In this document: positions 1 to 5,420 of the stretch, in pieces
Layout of the letters: each line of letters begins with the position of its first letter
Position numbering within the stretch: the first letter of the stretch is position 1
Origin: Deltaproteobacteria bacterium
GTDB lineage: Bacteria; Myxococcota_A; UBA9160; PR03
DNA length: 9,907 bases
Assembly: GCA_018262315.1 (NCBI GenBank)
Contig: JAGSPS010000266.1
Coordinates: forward strand, 1 to 9,907
Direction of reading: 5' to 3'
Notes under the pieces: generated by a model
Seen by the model: only the letters and a program-made list of their open reading frames with translations
What the model was told of the DNA's origin: nothing
The model's database searches: none
Program-made: the position numbers and the translations under genes

Positions 1-18
1 CGCGCGTTGCCCCGGTGA
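1..18 (+). CDS. 3' end of an upstream gene (partial, unidentified)
   Basis: The first 15 bases read as five sense codons (RALPR) followed by TGA at 16-18, and that TGA overlaps the GTG start of engB as GTGA. The same four-base stop/start overlap occurs at most gene junctions in this window, so an upstream gene ending here is likely. Five residues do not allow an identification. Confidence 0.35.
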   Translation, partial: RALPR

Positions 19-620
19 AGATCCGCGACGTGCGTCTCGTCGCGACCGCCGCCGCACCCGGCGGCTTCCCGCGCGAAGGCATCGCCGAGGTCGCTTTCCT
101 GGGGCGCTCCAACGTCGGCAAGTCGAGTCTTCTCAACGCGCTGGTCGGGCGGAAGGCGCTTGCCCGGACTTCGTCGACGCCCGGCAAGACGCGCCTCGCG
201 AATTTCTTCCTGGTCGAGCGCGACATGACCACGCGCGCCGCGCGCCGCGTGCTCTTCGTCGACCTGCCGGGCTACGGCTGGGCGAAGGTCGCGAAGACCG
301 AACGCGCGGCCTGGCAGAAACTCGTCGAGTCCTACCTCGGGGGTCGCGCGCCGCTGCGCCTGGCGATCCTGCTCCACGACGTGCGCCGCGACCCGACCGA
401 CGAGGAACGCGATCTGCTCGCGTGGCTCGCCGCGCGCGAAGTGCCGGCGCTCGTCGCGATCACCAAGAGCGACAAGCTGGCGCCGATGCGCCGCGCCGAA
501 CGCGTGAAGCAACTCGTGCGCGACTACGGGCTCGCGCCCGAGGCGATGATCGCGACGTCCGCAGAGAAGAAGGACGGCATCGACACACTGTGGCGCGCGA
601 TCGACGCACGTCTCGCGTAG
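15..620 (+). CDS. engB: Ribosome biogenesis GTP-binding protein EngB/YsxC (YihA)
   Basis: A cytoplasmic TRAFAC-class GTPase that, from work on the family, acts in late assembly of the 50S ribosomal subunit. The 201 residues match the usual family length (about 195-210). All G motifs are visible: G1 GRSNVGKS (30-37), the G2 region STPGKT (54-59, with RTSSTPGKTR typical of EngB), G3 DLPGYGWAKV (83-92), G4 TKSD (150-153) and G5 TSAEKKDG (181-188). The GTG start gives the N terminus expected for EngB, with a short beta strand (KIRDVRLVATAA) before the P-loop. The start overlaps a probable upstream stop codon by four bases, so it is probably translationally coupled. No Shine-Dalgarno can be judged because the window starts 14 bases earlier. 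Identification is near certain; only the exact start is open. Confidence 0.97.
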   Translation: MKIRDVRLVATAAAPGGFPREGIAEVAFLGRSNVGKSSLLNALVGRKALARTSSTPGKTRLANFFLVERDMTTRAARRVLFVDLPGYGWAKVAKTERAAWQKLVESYLGGRAPLRLAILLHDVRRDPTDEERDLLAWLAAREVPALVAITKSDKLAPMRRAERVKQLVRDYGLAPEAMIATSAEKKDGIDTLWRAIDARLA

Positions 621-794
621 CAATCCGCCCGACCGCCAGTCCGAAGCTGTCCACCCCTTTGCCTCGGCTCGTGACGGACGAGGCGACGGGCGTCGAGTCC
701 CTGCGAAAGCTGCGCTGGCATTCCCGAGCTAGCCGCCGTCGTTCCTCACCCGCGATGGTCCCCGGAACCGAGTTCTTGCCGGAGCGATCGCGTC

Positions 795-1070
795 TTGGGA
801 TTCGAGGTCGAAACGGGATACGTGCTGCGAGTCCGCTTCGAGGATGGCAGCGTCCAACGGATCGATCTCGAGCCCGTACTCGAGGGCGAGACCTATGGTC
901 CGCTGCGCGATCTCGAGCTGTTTCGGTCGGTGCGAATCGATCCCGAGGCGCACACGCTGGTCTGGCCGAACGGCGCGGATTTCGACCCCGCCACGCTCCA
1001 CGACTGGCCCCGCTACGCCGCCGCATTCGCCGAGCGTGGGCGCATCTGGCGGACGCGCGCCGGCGGCTGA
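795..1070 (+). CDS. DUF2442 domain-containing protein
   Basis: A small 91-residue protein covering the whole DUF2442 domain: a strand-rich N-terminal part (LRVRFEDGSVQRIDLEPVL, 11-29), then PLRD..LFRSVRID (37-49), then the family hallmark WPNG-D-P-TLH (57-69). DUF2442 proteins are small and of unproven biochemical function; many lie beside a DUF4160 protein and are viewed as the antitoxin half of a putative toxin-antitoxin pair. No DUF4160-like frame is seen on either side here, so this is a solitary copy. The start is the TTG at 795, with GGAG at 781-784 ten bases upstream. There is no ATG in the frame, and the next candidate is GTG at 822, which would cut the first strand. The gene is convergent with the F420 operon. 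Confidence 0.85.
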   Translation: MGFEVETGYVLRVRFEDGSVQRIDLEPVLEGETYGPLRDLELFRSVRIDPEAHTLVWPNGADFDPATLHDWPRYAAAFAERGRIWRTRAGG

Positions 1071-1156
1071 GGGCCCTACCTCTTCTGCGAGGCATCGCCG
1101 GCTTCGTCGCGAGCGCGACGCCCTTGACGCCGGCTCCTGAGCGGCGGTGGCGGACG

Positions 1157-2164
1157 TCAGAATTCGGGCGGCCGTTGCAGCATCTCGCGGCGGGCGATCC
1201 ACAAGCCGGGCGCCATCGGCAGCCAGAAGCTGAAACCGCGCAGCAACAGCGTCGCGGCCATCGCCGGCTCGAGCGCGATGCCGTGCACGTGCAGCATCGC
1301 CACGCAGGTTCCCTCGAAGGTGCCGAGGCCCCCGGGTACCCAGGCGAGGGTCGCGACCACCGACGCGACGACGAAGCTCGCGAACACCAGCTCCGGCGCG
1401 ACCGGCGTCACCAGGGCGTGCAGCACGACCGCCAGCGTTGCGGCATCGAGCGCGAAGATGCCCAGCTGCATGGCGGTCGTCTCGATGCCGAGGCGCAAAC
1501 TGAAGAGCGGACCGGGCGGGGCCTCGGCGAGCGCCGCAAGCGTCTCGCGCACGACGGGCAGCCGAAGCAGAAAGCCGGGCAGGCGCTGCGCCGCGCGACC
1601 GCGCAGCAGGAACACGGCGAGCAGGACACCGGCGGTGAGCACCGCGAAGACGATCGCGAGCGCGAGCAGGGCGCGATGCACTTCGCCTCGATGCGCGAGG
1701 ATCCCGAGCGCGATGGCGAGGGAGATCGCGTAGGCAACGTACGAACTGGCGAGTCCCGCGAGCATGGCCGTGACGGAAAAACCGCGCGGCACACCACGGC
1801 CGCGCAGGGAGCGAAGCACCAACACGGTCCCACTCAGGCCCGCCGAGGGGAGCGCCTGGTCGGCGAAGAGCTTCGCGAGCCCGAGCGGCAGCAGGTCCCG
1901 CAGCCGCACGCTCATTCCGCTGTGCTTCAGCGCGCGCTGCCAGACGCCTGCGGCGCAGGCGTAGGTCGCCGCCTGGAGCGCGATCGCGACGCCGAGCCAG
2001 AGTGGCCGCGCATCCCGCGCAAGCTCGAGAAAGCGCCGGGGTTCGCCGCGATGCGCCACGAGCACTGCGAGCCCGACTAGCAGCACGCCACCCGAAATCC
2101 ACCCGGCGCGAGCCGTGAGTCTGGCTGGGTGTCGGGCCGTTCCCTGCTCCTTGGGAGCACTCAC
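1157..2164 (-). CDS. LPG-synthase TM / UPF0104 family integral membrane protein
   Basis: A 335-residue polytopic inner-membrane protein related to the transmembrane (flippase) part of lysylphosphatidylglycerol synthases (PF03706, COG0392), without the C-terminal aminoacyl-transferase domain. Hydrophobic segments lie at about 22-38, 55-75, 132-156, 163-187, 226-250, 257-275 and 300-323. The conserved half-helix motifs are present: DQALPSAGLSGT (102-113) and WVPGGLGTFEG (275-285), the typical PGGLGxxE pattern. Stand-alone members often occur with glycosyltransferases or lipid-modifying enzymes and are thought to move lipids; the substrate here is unknown. The GTG start at 2164-2162 overlaps the cofE stop as GTGA, making it the last gene of the operon. 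A link to F420 metabolism is inferred only from this coupling. Confidence 0.88.
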   Translation of the reverse strand: MSAPKEQGTARHPARLTARAGWISGGVLLVGLAVLVAHRGEPRRFLELARDARPLWLGVAIALQAATYACAAGVWQRALKHSGMSVRLRDLLPLGLAKLFADQALPSAGLSGTVLVLRSLRGRGVPRGFSVTAMLAGLASSYVAYAISLAIALGILAHRGEVHRALLALAIVFAVLTAGVLLAVFLLRGRAAQRLPGFLLRLPVVRETLAALAEAPPGPLFSLRLGIETTAMQLGIFALDAATLAVVLHALVTPVAPELVFASFVVASVVATLAWVPGGLGTFEGTCVAMLHVHGIALEPAMAATLLLRGFSFWLPMAPGLWIARREMLQRPPEF

Positions 2165-2913
2165 CGGAACAGATCCTGGCGGGGATCGCGCAGCAGCGCG
2201 TGGATGTCGCCGTCGCCCTCGACCGCGACCCCCTCGATCCACACCGCGGGCACGCCCGCGTCCTTTCCCATCAGCAAGCCGGCCGCCGCGGCGAGCTGGT
2301 CGACGAGCGCCATGTTGGTGACTTCGAGGGTGCGGCCGACGAGATCGCTGCGGCCGCGCCAGTCCGAGAGCGGTGCGATGCCGGCGCAGCCGATCGCGAC
2401 GTCCACGAGCCCCTCGCGCCAGGGACGCCCGAAGGTGTCGGAAACGAGTACGCCGAGCGGGCCGTCGCCAGCGGCGAGGAGTGCGTCGCGCAAGCGGCGC
2501 GCCGATGCGTCGGGATCTTCGGGGAGCAGCACCGCGTAGCCTTCGCCGGGTGCGTTCGAGAGGTCGACGCCGGCGTTGGCGCACACGAATCCGTGCCGCG
2601 TCTCGGCGATCCACACCCCGTGCGCATGGCGCACCACGCGCGCCGTCTCGCGCATCACGATCTCGACGTGGCGGGGATCCTTGCCGTCCTCGGCGGCGAT
2701 GCGCCGCGCTTCCGCCGACGGCTCGACGTCGGCGAGCCGCACGATGCGGCCCTCCGCCTTCGATACCACCTTCTGGCACACGACGAGTACGCCGTCGGAG
2801 AGTCGCGCGTCGCTGCCGCGCGCGGCGGCGCGGAGCAGCGCGGCGAGGTCGTCTCCCGCTCGAACGGCGGGGATGCCGTGCAGCGGCACGAGGCGGATCG
2901 GGGCCGCCTTCAC
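2161..2913 (-). CDS. cofE: Coenzyme F420-0:L-glutamate ligase CofE
   Basis: CofE is the GTP-dependent ligase that adds gamma-linked glutamate to F420-0, giving F420-1 and longer forms, in the cytoplasm. The 250 residues cover the single-domain form (archaeal CofE length), without the C-terminal nitroreductase-like domain of actinobacterial FbiB. Family motifs in order: QKVVSKAEGR (47-56), HGFVCANAGVDLSN (107-120), LPEDPDASARRLR (130-142), SDTFGRPWREGLVDVAIGCA (158-177, metal/nucleotide region) and QLAAAAGLLMGKDAGVPAVW (206-225). The GTG start at 2913-2911 overlaps the cofC stop (GTGA), and the cofE stop overlaps the next gene in the same way. The gene appears intact, with no odd residues at the motifs, in contrast to cofC upstream. 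An operon with cofD and cofC supports the assignment strongly. Confidence 0.95.
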   Translation of the reverse strand: MKAAPIRLVPLHGIPAVRAGDDLAALLRAAARGSDARLSDGVLVVCQKVVSKAEGRIVRLADVEPSAEARRIAAEDGKDPRHVEIVMRETARVVRHAHGVWIAETRHGFVCANAGVDLSNAPGEGYAVLLPEDPDASARRLRDALLAAGDGPLGVLVSDTFGRPWREGLVDVAIGCAGIAPLSDWRGRSDLVGRTLEVTNMALVDQLAAAAGLLMGKDAGVPAVWIEGVAVEGDGDIHALLRDPRQDLFR

Positions 2914-3490
2914 GCGTGCCTCTCGACGCCGAGCGCGCGCAGCGCGGCGCGCGTGTGCGCGCCGCCCTCCGGTGTGGAGAGGAACGCGCGCAGTGAGGCT
3001 TCGTCGTCGAGGTCGATCGCGAGCGACGCGAGCGGCAGCTCGACGAGCGGCACCTGCGCCGCGCGCGCGGCGTCGCGGTGCGCGTTCGCGCTGTTTGCGC
3101 CGAAGCGCGACGGGATGGCGCCGTGCGGTTTGCGTGCGAGCGCCGCGGTGCCGCCGTCGCGGGCGGGCGCCAGCACCGCGCACGGCGCCGCTGCACGCGC
3201 GAGCGCCGCGAGCATGGCTTCGAGGTCGGCCGTGCGTGCCCCCGCCACGTCGCCGAGGACGACCAGGGTTCCATCGCGCGCCGCCTCGCCGAGATCGCGC
3301 GCGGCGCGGTCGATCGCCTCGTTGAGGCCCGGATCGTCGCCGAGCAGCGCGCGCGCCCCGGCGCGTTCGGCCGCCTCGGCGACGGCGGGATCCGGCGTCA
3401 CGACGCCGATCGCGTCGAGTCCGCGCACGCCGCGCAGCGCCGCGACCACGTCGCTGCGAGATGCTTGACCGGCACGATCGCTGCTGTCAC
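2910..3490 (-). pseudogene. cofC: cofC/fbiD-type phospholactate guanylyltransferase with frameshift and N-terminal deletion
   Basis: CofC (FbiD) joins GTP to 2-phospholactate, phosphoenolpyruvate or 3-phosphoglycerate, giving the donor for CofD. From 3490 a GTG that overlaps the cofD stop (GTGA) reads VTAAIVPVKHLAA, the expected CofC N terminus. That frame then turns to nonsense and ends at 3398. From about 3452 a different frame gives the rest of CofC: DVVAALRGVRGLDAIGVVTPDP, LGDDPGLNEAI, the APARDGG motif and IPSRFG, then a C-terminal IDLDDEASLRAFL. The family normally has about 22-25 residues (AKSRL...ER..L...ML) between the two parts; these are absent, so the loss is a deletion plus a frame change. 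The downstream frame is open to an ATG at 3527-3525, inside a repeat at the end of cofD, giving a 205-residue product of normal-looking length that lacks the N-terminal nucleotide-binding loop. An assembly or sequencing error is an alternative. Confidence 0.75.
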
Positions 3491-4533
3491 CCGCGCAACT
3501 CGTGATTCCGCTCGCCGCCAAGTCCATGATTCCGCTCGCCGCCGGACGGCGGCGAGCCAACACGGGTCAGGTCGCTTGCGAGTTGGAGAGCTTCGGATGC
3601 GAGGTTTGCGGCGGCGTCGGCATTGCGCATCACGGTGTCGGTGACGCGGACGGCGAGACCGAGCGCTTCGACGTCGGCGCGCTGGGCGGCGTCGCGCAGG
3701 TCCATCACGTAGCCGCGCACCCAGTCGCGATAGAAACCCGCGACGCCGCGCGCGGAGACTTCGACGCCGATGCCGCGCAGCAGCCGATCGGCGGGTCCCT
3801 TCACCGGCGCGCCGCCGATGATCGGCGACACCGCGACCACGGGCGCGCGCGCCGCGGCGATCGCTTCGCGCACACCGCGCACCGCGATGATCGGCCCGAT
3901 CGAGACGACCGGATTGCTCGGACACACGAGGATCACGTCGGCAGCGCGGATCGCTTCGATCACGCCGGGCGCCGCGCTGGCTGCCCGCGCAGCAGCGAGG
4001 TCGACGGCTTCCACTTCGTCCGGTGCGCCGTCGCGCGCGAGGTACTCCTCGAAGTGCACGCGCCGGCCGCCACGCAGCAGCACGTAGGTGGGACAGGGGG
4101 CTTCCGACATCGGCAGGATGCGAACCGCGACGCGGTACGTGCGCCGCACTTCGTCGGTGATGGCCGCGAGTCCGGCACCTTCGCGGAGCCGCAAGCTTCG
4201 GTGCAGGCAGGTGGCGAGGTCGCGGTCGCCGAGCCGGAACCAGGTCGGGTGGCCGAGCGCGCCGAGCGCCTCGACGGCGTGAAACGAATCCCCCGCGAGG
4301 CCGTAGCCCTTCTCGCGGTCGACGCGACCGGCGAGCGTGTAGGTGACGATGTCGAGGTCCGGCGAGACGTGGACGCCGTAGAAGTCGAGGTCATCACCGG
4401 TATTGCCGACGACGGTGATCCGCTCCGGATCGACGACGCGCGCGAGACCGGCGAGGAAACGCGCGGCGCCGACGCCTCCCGCGAGCGCGACCACGCGCGG
4501 GGCGCCGCCATCCGCGCTCGGGCCTGCGGTCAC
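3487..4533 (-). CDS. cofD: 2-phospho-L-lactate transferase CofD (FbiA)
   Basis: CofD transfers the phospholactyl-type group from the CofC product to the deazaflavin Fo, giving (dehydro-)F420-0, in the cytoplasm. The 348 residues show the full family pattern: LAGGVGAARFLAGL (17-30), VVGNTGDDLDFYGVHVSPDL (41-60, NTGDD motif), GLAGDSFHA (78-86), WFRLGDRDLATCLHR (98-112), ILPMSEAPCPTYV (139-151), CPSNPVVSIGPI (204-215) and VSPIIGGAPVKGPADRLL (235-252). Normal family sequence ends near LASEALQLA (311-319); residues 320-348 are an added tail containing two copies of GGERNH(G/E)L encoded by a 24-base tandem repeat. The GTG start at 4533-4531 overlaps the DUF4124 stop, and the TGA overlaps the cofC GTG, both as GTGA. 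Enzyme identity is very secure; the tail looks recent and probably not functional. Confidence 0.96.
   Translation of the reverse strand: MTAGPSADGGAPRVVALAGGVGAARFLAGLARVVDPERITVVGNTGDDLDFYGVHVSPDLDIVTYTLAGRVDREKGYGLAGDSFHAVEALGALGHPTWFRLGDRDLATCLHRSLRLREGAGLAAITDEVRRTYRVAVRILPMSEAPCPTYVLLRGGRRVHFEEYLARDGAPDEVEAVDLAAARAASAAPGVIEAIRAADVILVCPSNPVVSIGPIIAVRGVREAIAAARAPVVAVSPIIGGAPVKGPADRLLRGIGVEVSARGVAGFYRDWVRGYVMDLRDAAQRADVEALGLAVRVTDTVMRNADAAANLASEALQLASDLTRVGSPPSGGERNHGLGGERNHELRG
3496..3543. repeat. 24-base tandem duplication at the 3' end of cofD
   Basis: Two adjacent 24-base units, 3496-3519 and 3520-3543, share an identical 17-base core (TGATTCCGCTCGCCGCC) at 3503-3519 and 3527-3543; they differ only in the first seven bases (five mismatches, 19 of 24 identical). 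The unit length is eight codons, so the cofD frame is kept and the units encode GGERNHEL and GGERNHGL near the C terminus. The right unit also carries the ATG (3527-3525, minus strand) that opens the downstream cofC frame. No further copy was seen in the window. Confidence 0.85.
3534..3557. repeat. Perfect 11-bp inverted repeat (hairpin) at the cofD 3' end
   Basis: GCTCGCCGCCG at 3534-3544 is followed by GA and then CGGCGGCGAGC at 3547-3557, an exact inverted repeat. In single-stranded form it would be a very GC-rich hairpin with an effective loop of about four bases. It overlaps the right unit of the 24-base tandem repeat, so the repeats and hairpin form one compact element of about 60 bases inside the extra C-terminal codons of cofD. 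It could be a REP-like palindrome or simply a replication-slippage site. It is followed by coding sequence and is not a terminator for the operon. Confidence 0.7.
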
Positions 4534-5255
4534 GGCGTCGGTGCGGTGGGCTGGATCTTGTTGCGGCGCTCGCGCAGCGTCTGGAGGTCGGCCTGGAGCT
4601 TCGGCAAGCGCTGGGAGATCTCGCGGAAGGCGGGGTCGTCGACGAGCGGCGTGGTGCGCTGCTCGTCGGAGGTGCTGATCAGCGCCGCGAGCGTGTCTTC
4701 CCGCTTCGCGATCTCGCCCTCGATGCCTTCGATCTGCTGGTCGAGTTCGGTCAGTGCGGCCTGCTGCTCGGGATCGAGCGGGGCGATCGGCGCCGGCGGC
4801 GGTGACGACACCGCAGAGGTCTCGTCGCGAACATCCTGGGAGAACGGGGTCGGCGCGGCGATCGTGGTCGGCTCGGCTTCGCGTGCAGCCTCGGTCTCTG
4901 GTTCGGCTTCCGCTTCCCCGGTCGCTTCGCTTGCGGCTCCCGTTTCGGCGGCGGGTGCCGTGCTCGGCGCCGCGATCGCTGCCACGTCCGGCGCCGGTTC
5001 CGCGGGCGCGGCAATCGGCTCGCCTCCGGCGGCCGCAGCGGGCGCGGTGTGCACCACGTCGCGCATCAGATCCTCGCGATGCGGCTGCGCGGCGACGTCG
5101 GGCGGCCTTGCGGGAGTGGCAGCGCCGCGCGACTCGACGCGATCGCGGATCGCGCTCGGGATGTTGTCGCGATCGGTCGTGTAGTGGGCGATGCCGTTCT
5201 CGTCGACCCACTTGTAGATGGTGGGCGGCTCCGCCTGCGCATGCGTCGCGATCAC
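4530..5255 (-). CDS. DUF4124 domain protein with coiled-coil C terminus (envelope protein)
   Basis: A probable periplasmic protein of 241 residues as called. The DUF4124 motif IYKWVDENGIAHYTTDRDNIP lies at 13-33. A low-complexity Ala/Pro/Glu linker (about 45-165) follows, then a predicted coiled coil in two parts (DPEQQAALTELDQQIEGIEGEI, then ISQRLPKLQADLQTLRERRNK, about 161-233). DUF4124 proteins are usually secreted and of unknown function. The GTG at 5255 is the only start in frame, but the codons before it (RRFAATVAFLV) with IATHAQA form what looks like a complete signal peptide with an AQA cleavage site before EPP. That leader begins right after an in-frame TAA (5291-5289) with no start codon. 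So either the 5' end is damaged or misread, or the protein has lost export. It is first of the five GTGA-linked genes, ahead of cofD. Confidence 0.8.
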   Translation of the reverse strand: MIATHAQAEPPTIYKWVDENGIAHYTTDRDNIPSAIRDRVESRGAATPARPPDVAAQPHREDLMRDVVHTAPAAAAGGEPIAAPAEPAPDVAAIAAPSTAPAAETGAASEATGEAEAEPETEAAREAEPTTIAAPTPFSQDVRDETSAVSSPPPAPIAPLDPEQQAALTELDQQIEGIEGEIAKREDTLAALISTSDEQRTTPLVDDPAFREISQRLPKLQADLQTLRERRNKIQPTAPTP

Positions 5256-5420
5256 GAGGAACGCGACCGTCGCGGCGAATCTTCTTTAGGCCGCCGACGG
5301 CGTCAAGCTGCCGCGTGGACTGGCGTTGGTGGCCGTGTGCGGCGCTCGCTTCACAGCGGCGACGCGGCGCGCTGCGAGCGTCCTCGCGAGGCGGCACGCG
5401 ACTTGCTCCCGCTGTTCCGC
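5256..5420. promoter_or_regulatory. Divergent intergenic region between the F420 operon and the propeller gene
   Basis: This 165-base gap separates the minus-strand operon from the plus-strand gene pair and should hold both promoters. On the minus strand TTGACG (5306-5301) lies 17 bases from AAGATT (5283-5278); the -35 is good, but the -10 matches the sigma-70 consensus in only three of six positions. Transcription from it would begin around 5270, leaving almost no leader before the GTG at 5255. No convincing plus-strand promoter was found. The assignment rests mostly on gene orientation. Confidence 0.35.

Noticed and set aside
524..721. Small minus-strand frame in the engB-DUF2442 gap
   Set aside because: Mostly antisense to engB, no ribosome binding site or domain; the gap (621-794) seems to hold only upstream sequence of the DUF2442 gene.
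1106..1119. Small hairpin GTCGC-GAGC-GCGAC between the convergent DUF2442 and UPF0104 genes
   Set aside because: A five-base GC stem without a T run is expected often by chance at this GC content; it could be part of a bidirectional terminator, but the support is too weak.
422..2080. Very long open plus-strand frame (552 codons) across engB, DUF2442 and the UPF0104 gene
   Set aside because: It is Arg/Ala/His-rich with no recognisable domain and lies in other frames or antisense to well-identified genes; high GC removes stop codons from shadow frames.
2165..3274. Upstream continuation of the UPF0104 reading frame to 3274 (would give a 705-residue protein)
   Set aside because: The extra part is Arg-rich shadow sequence over cofE and cofC; the GTGA start at 2164 gives a normal family length.
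3502..5184. Long plus-strand frame (560 codons) antisense to cofD and the DUF4124 gene
   Set aside because: No motifs; composition is typical of the complement of GC-rich coding sequence.
5049..5420. Upstream extension of the propeller-protein frame to 5049
   Set aside because: It overlaps the DUF4124 gene on the other strand, and the signal peptide begins only after about 5421 (or 5403).
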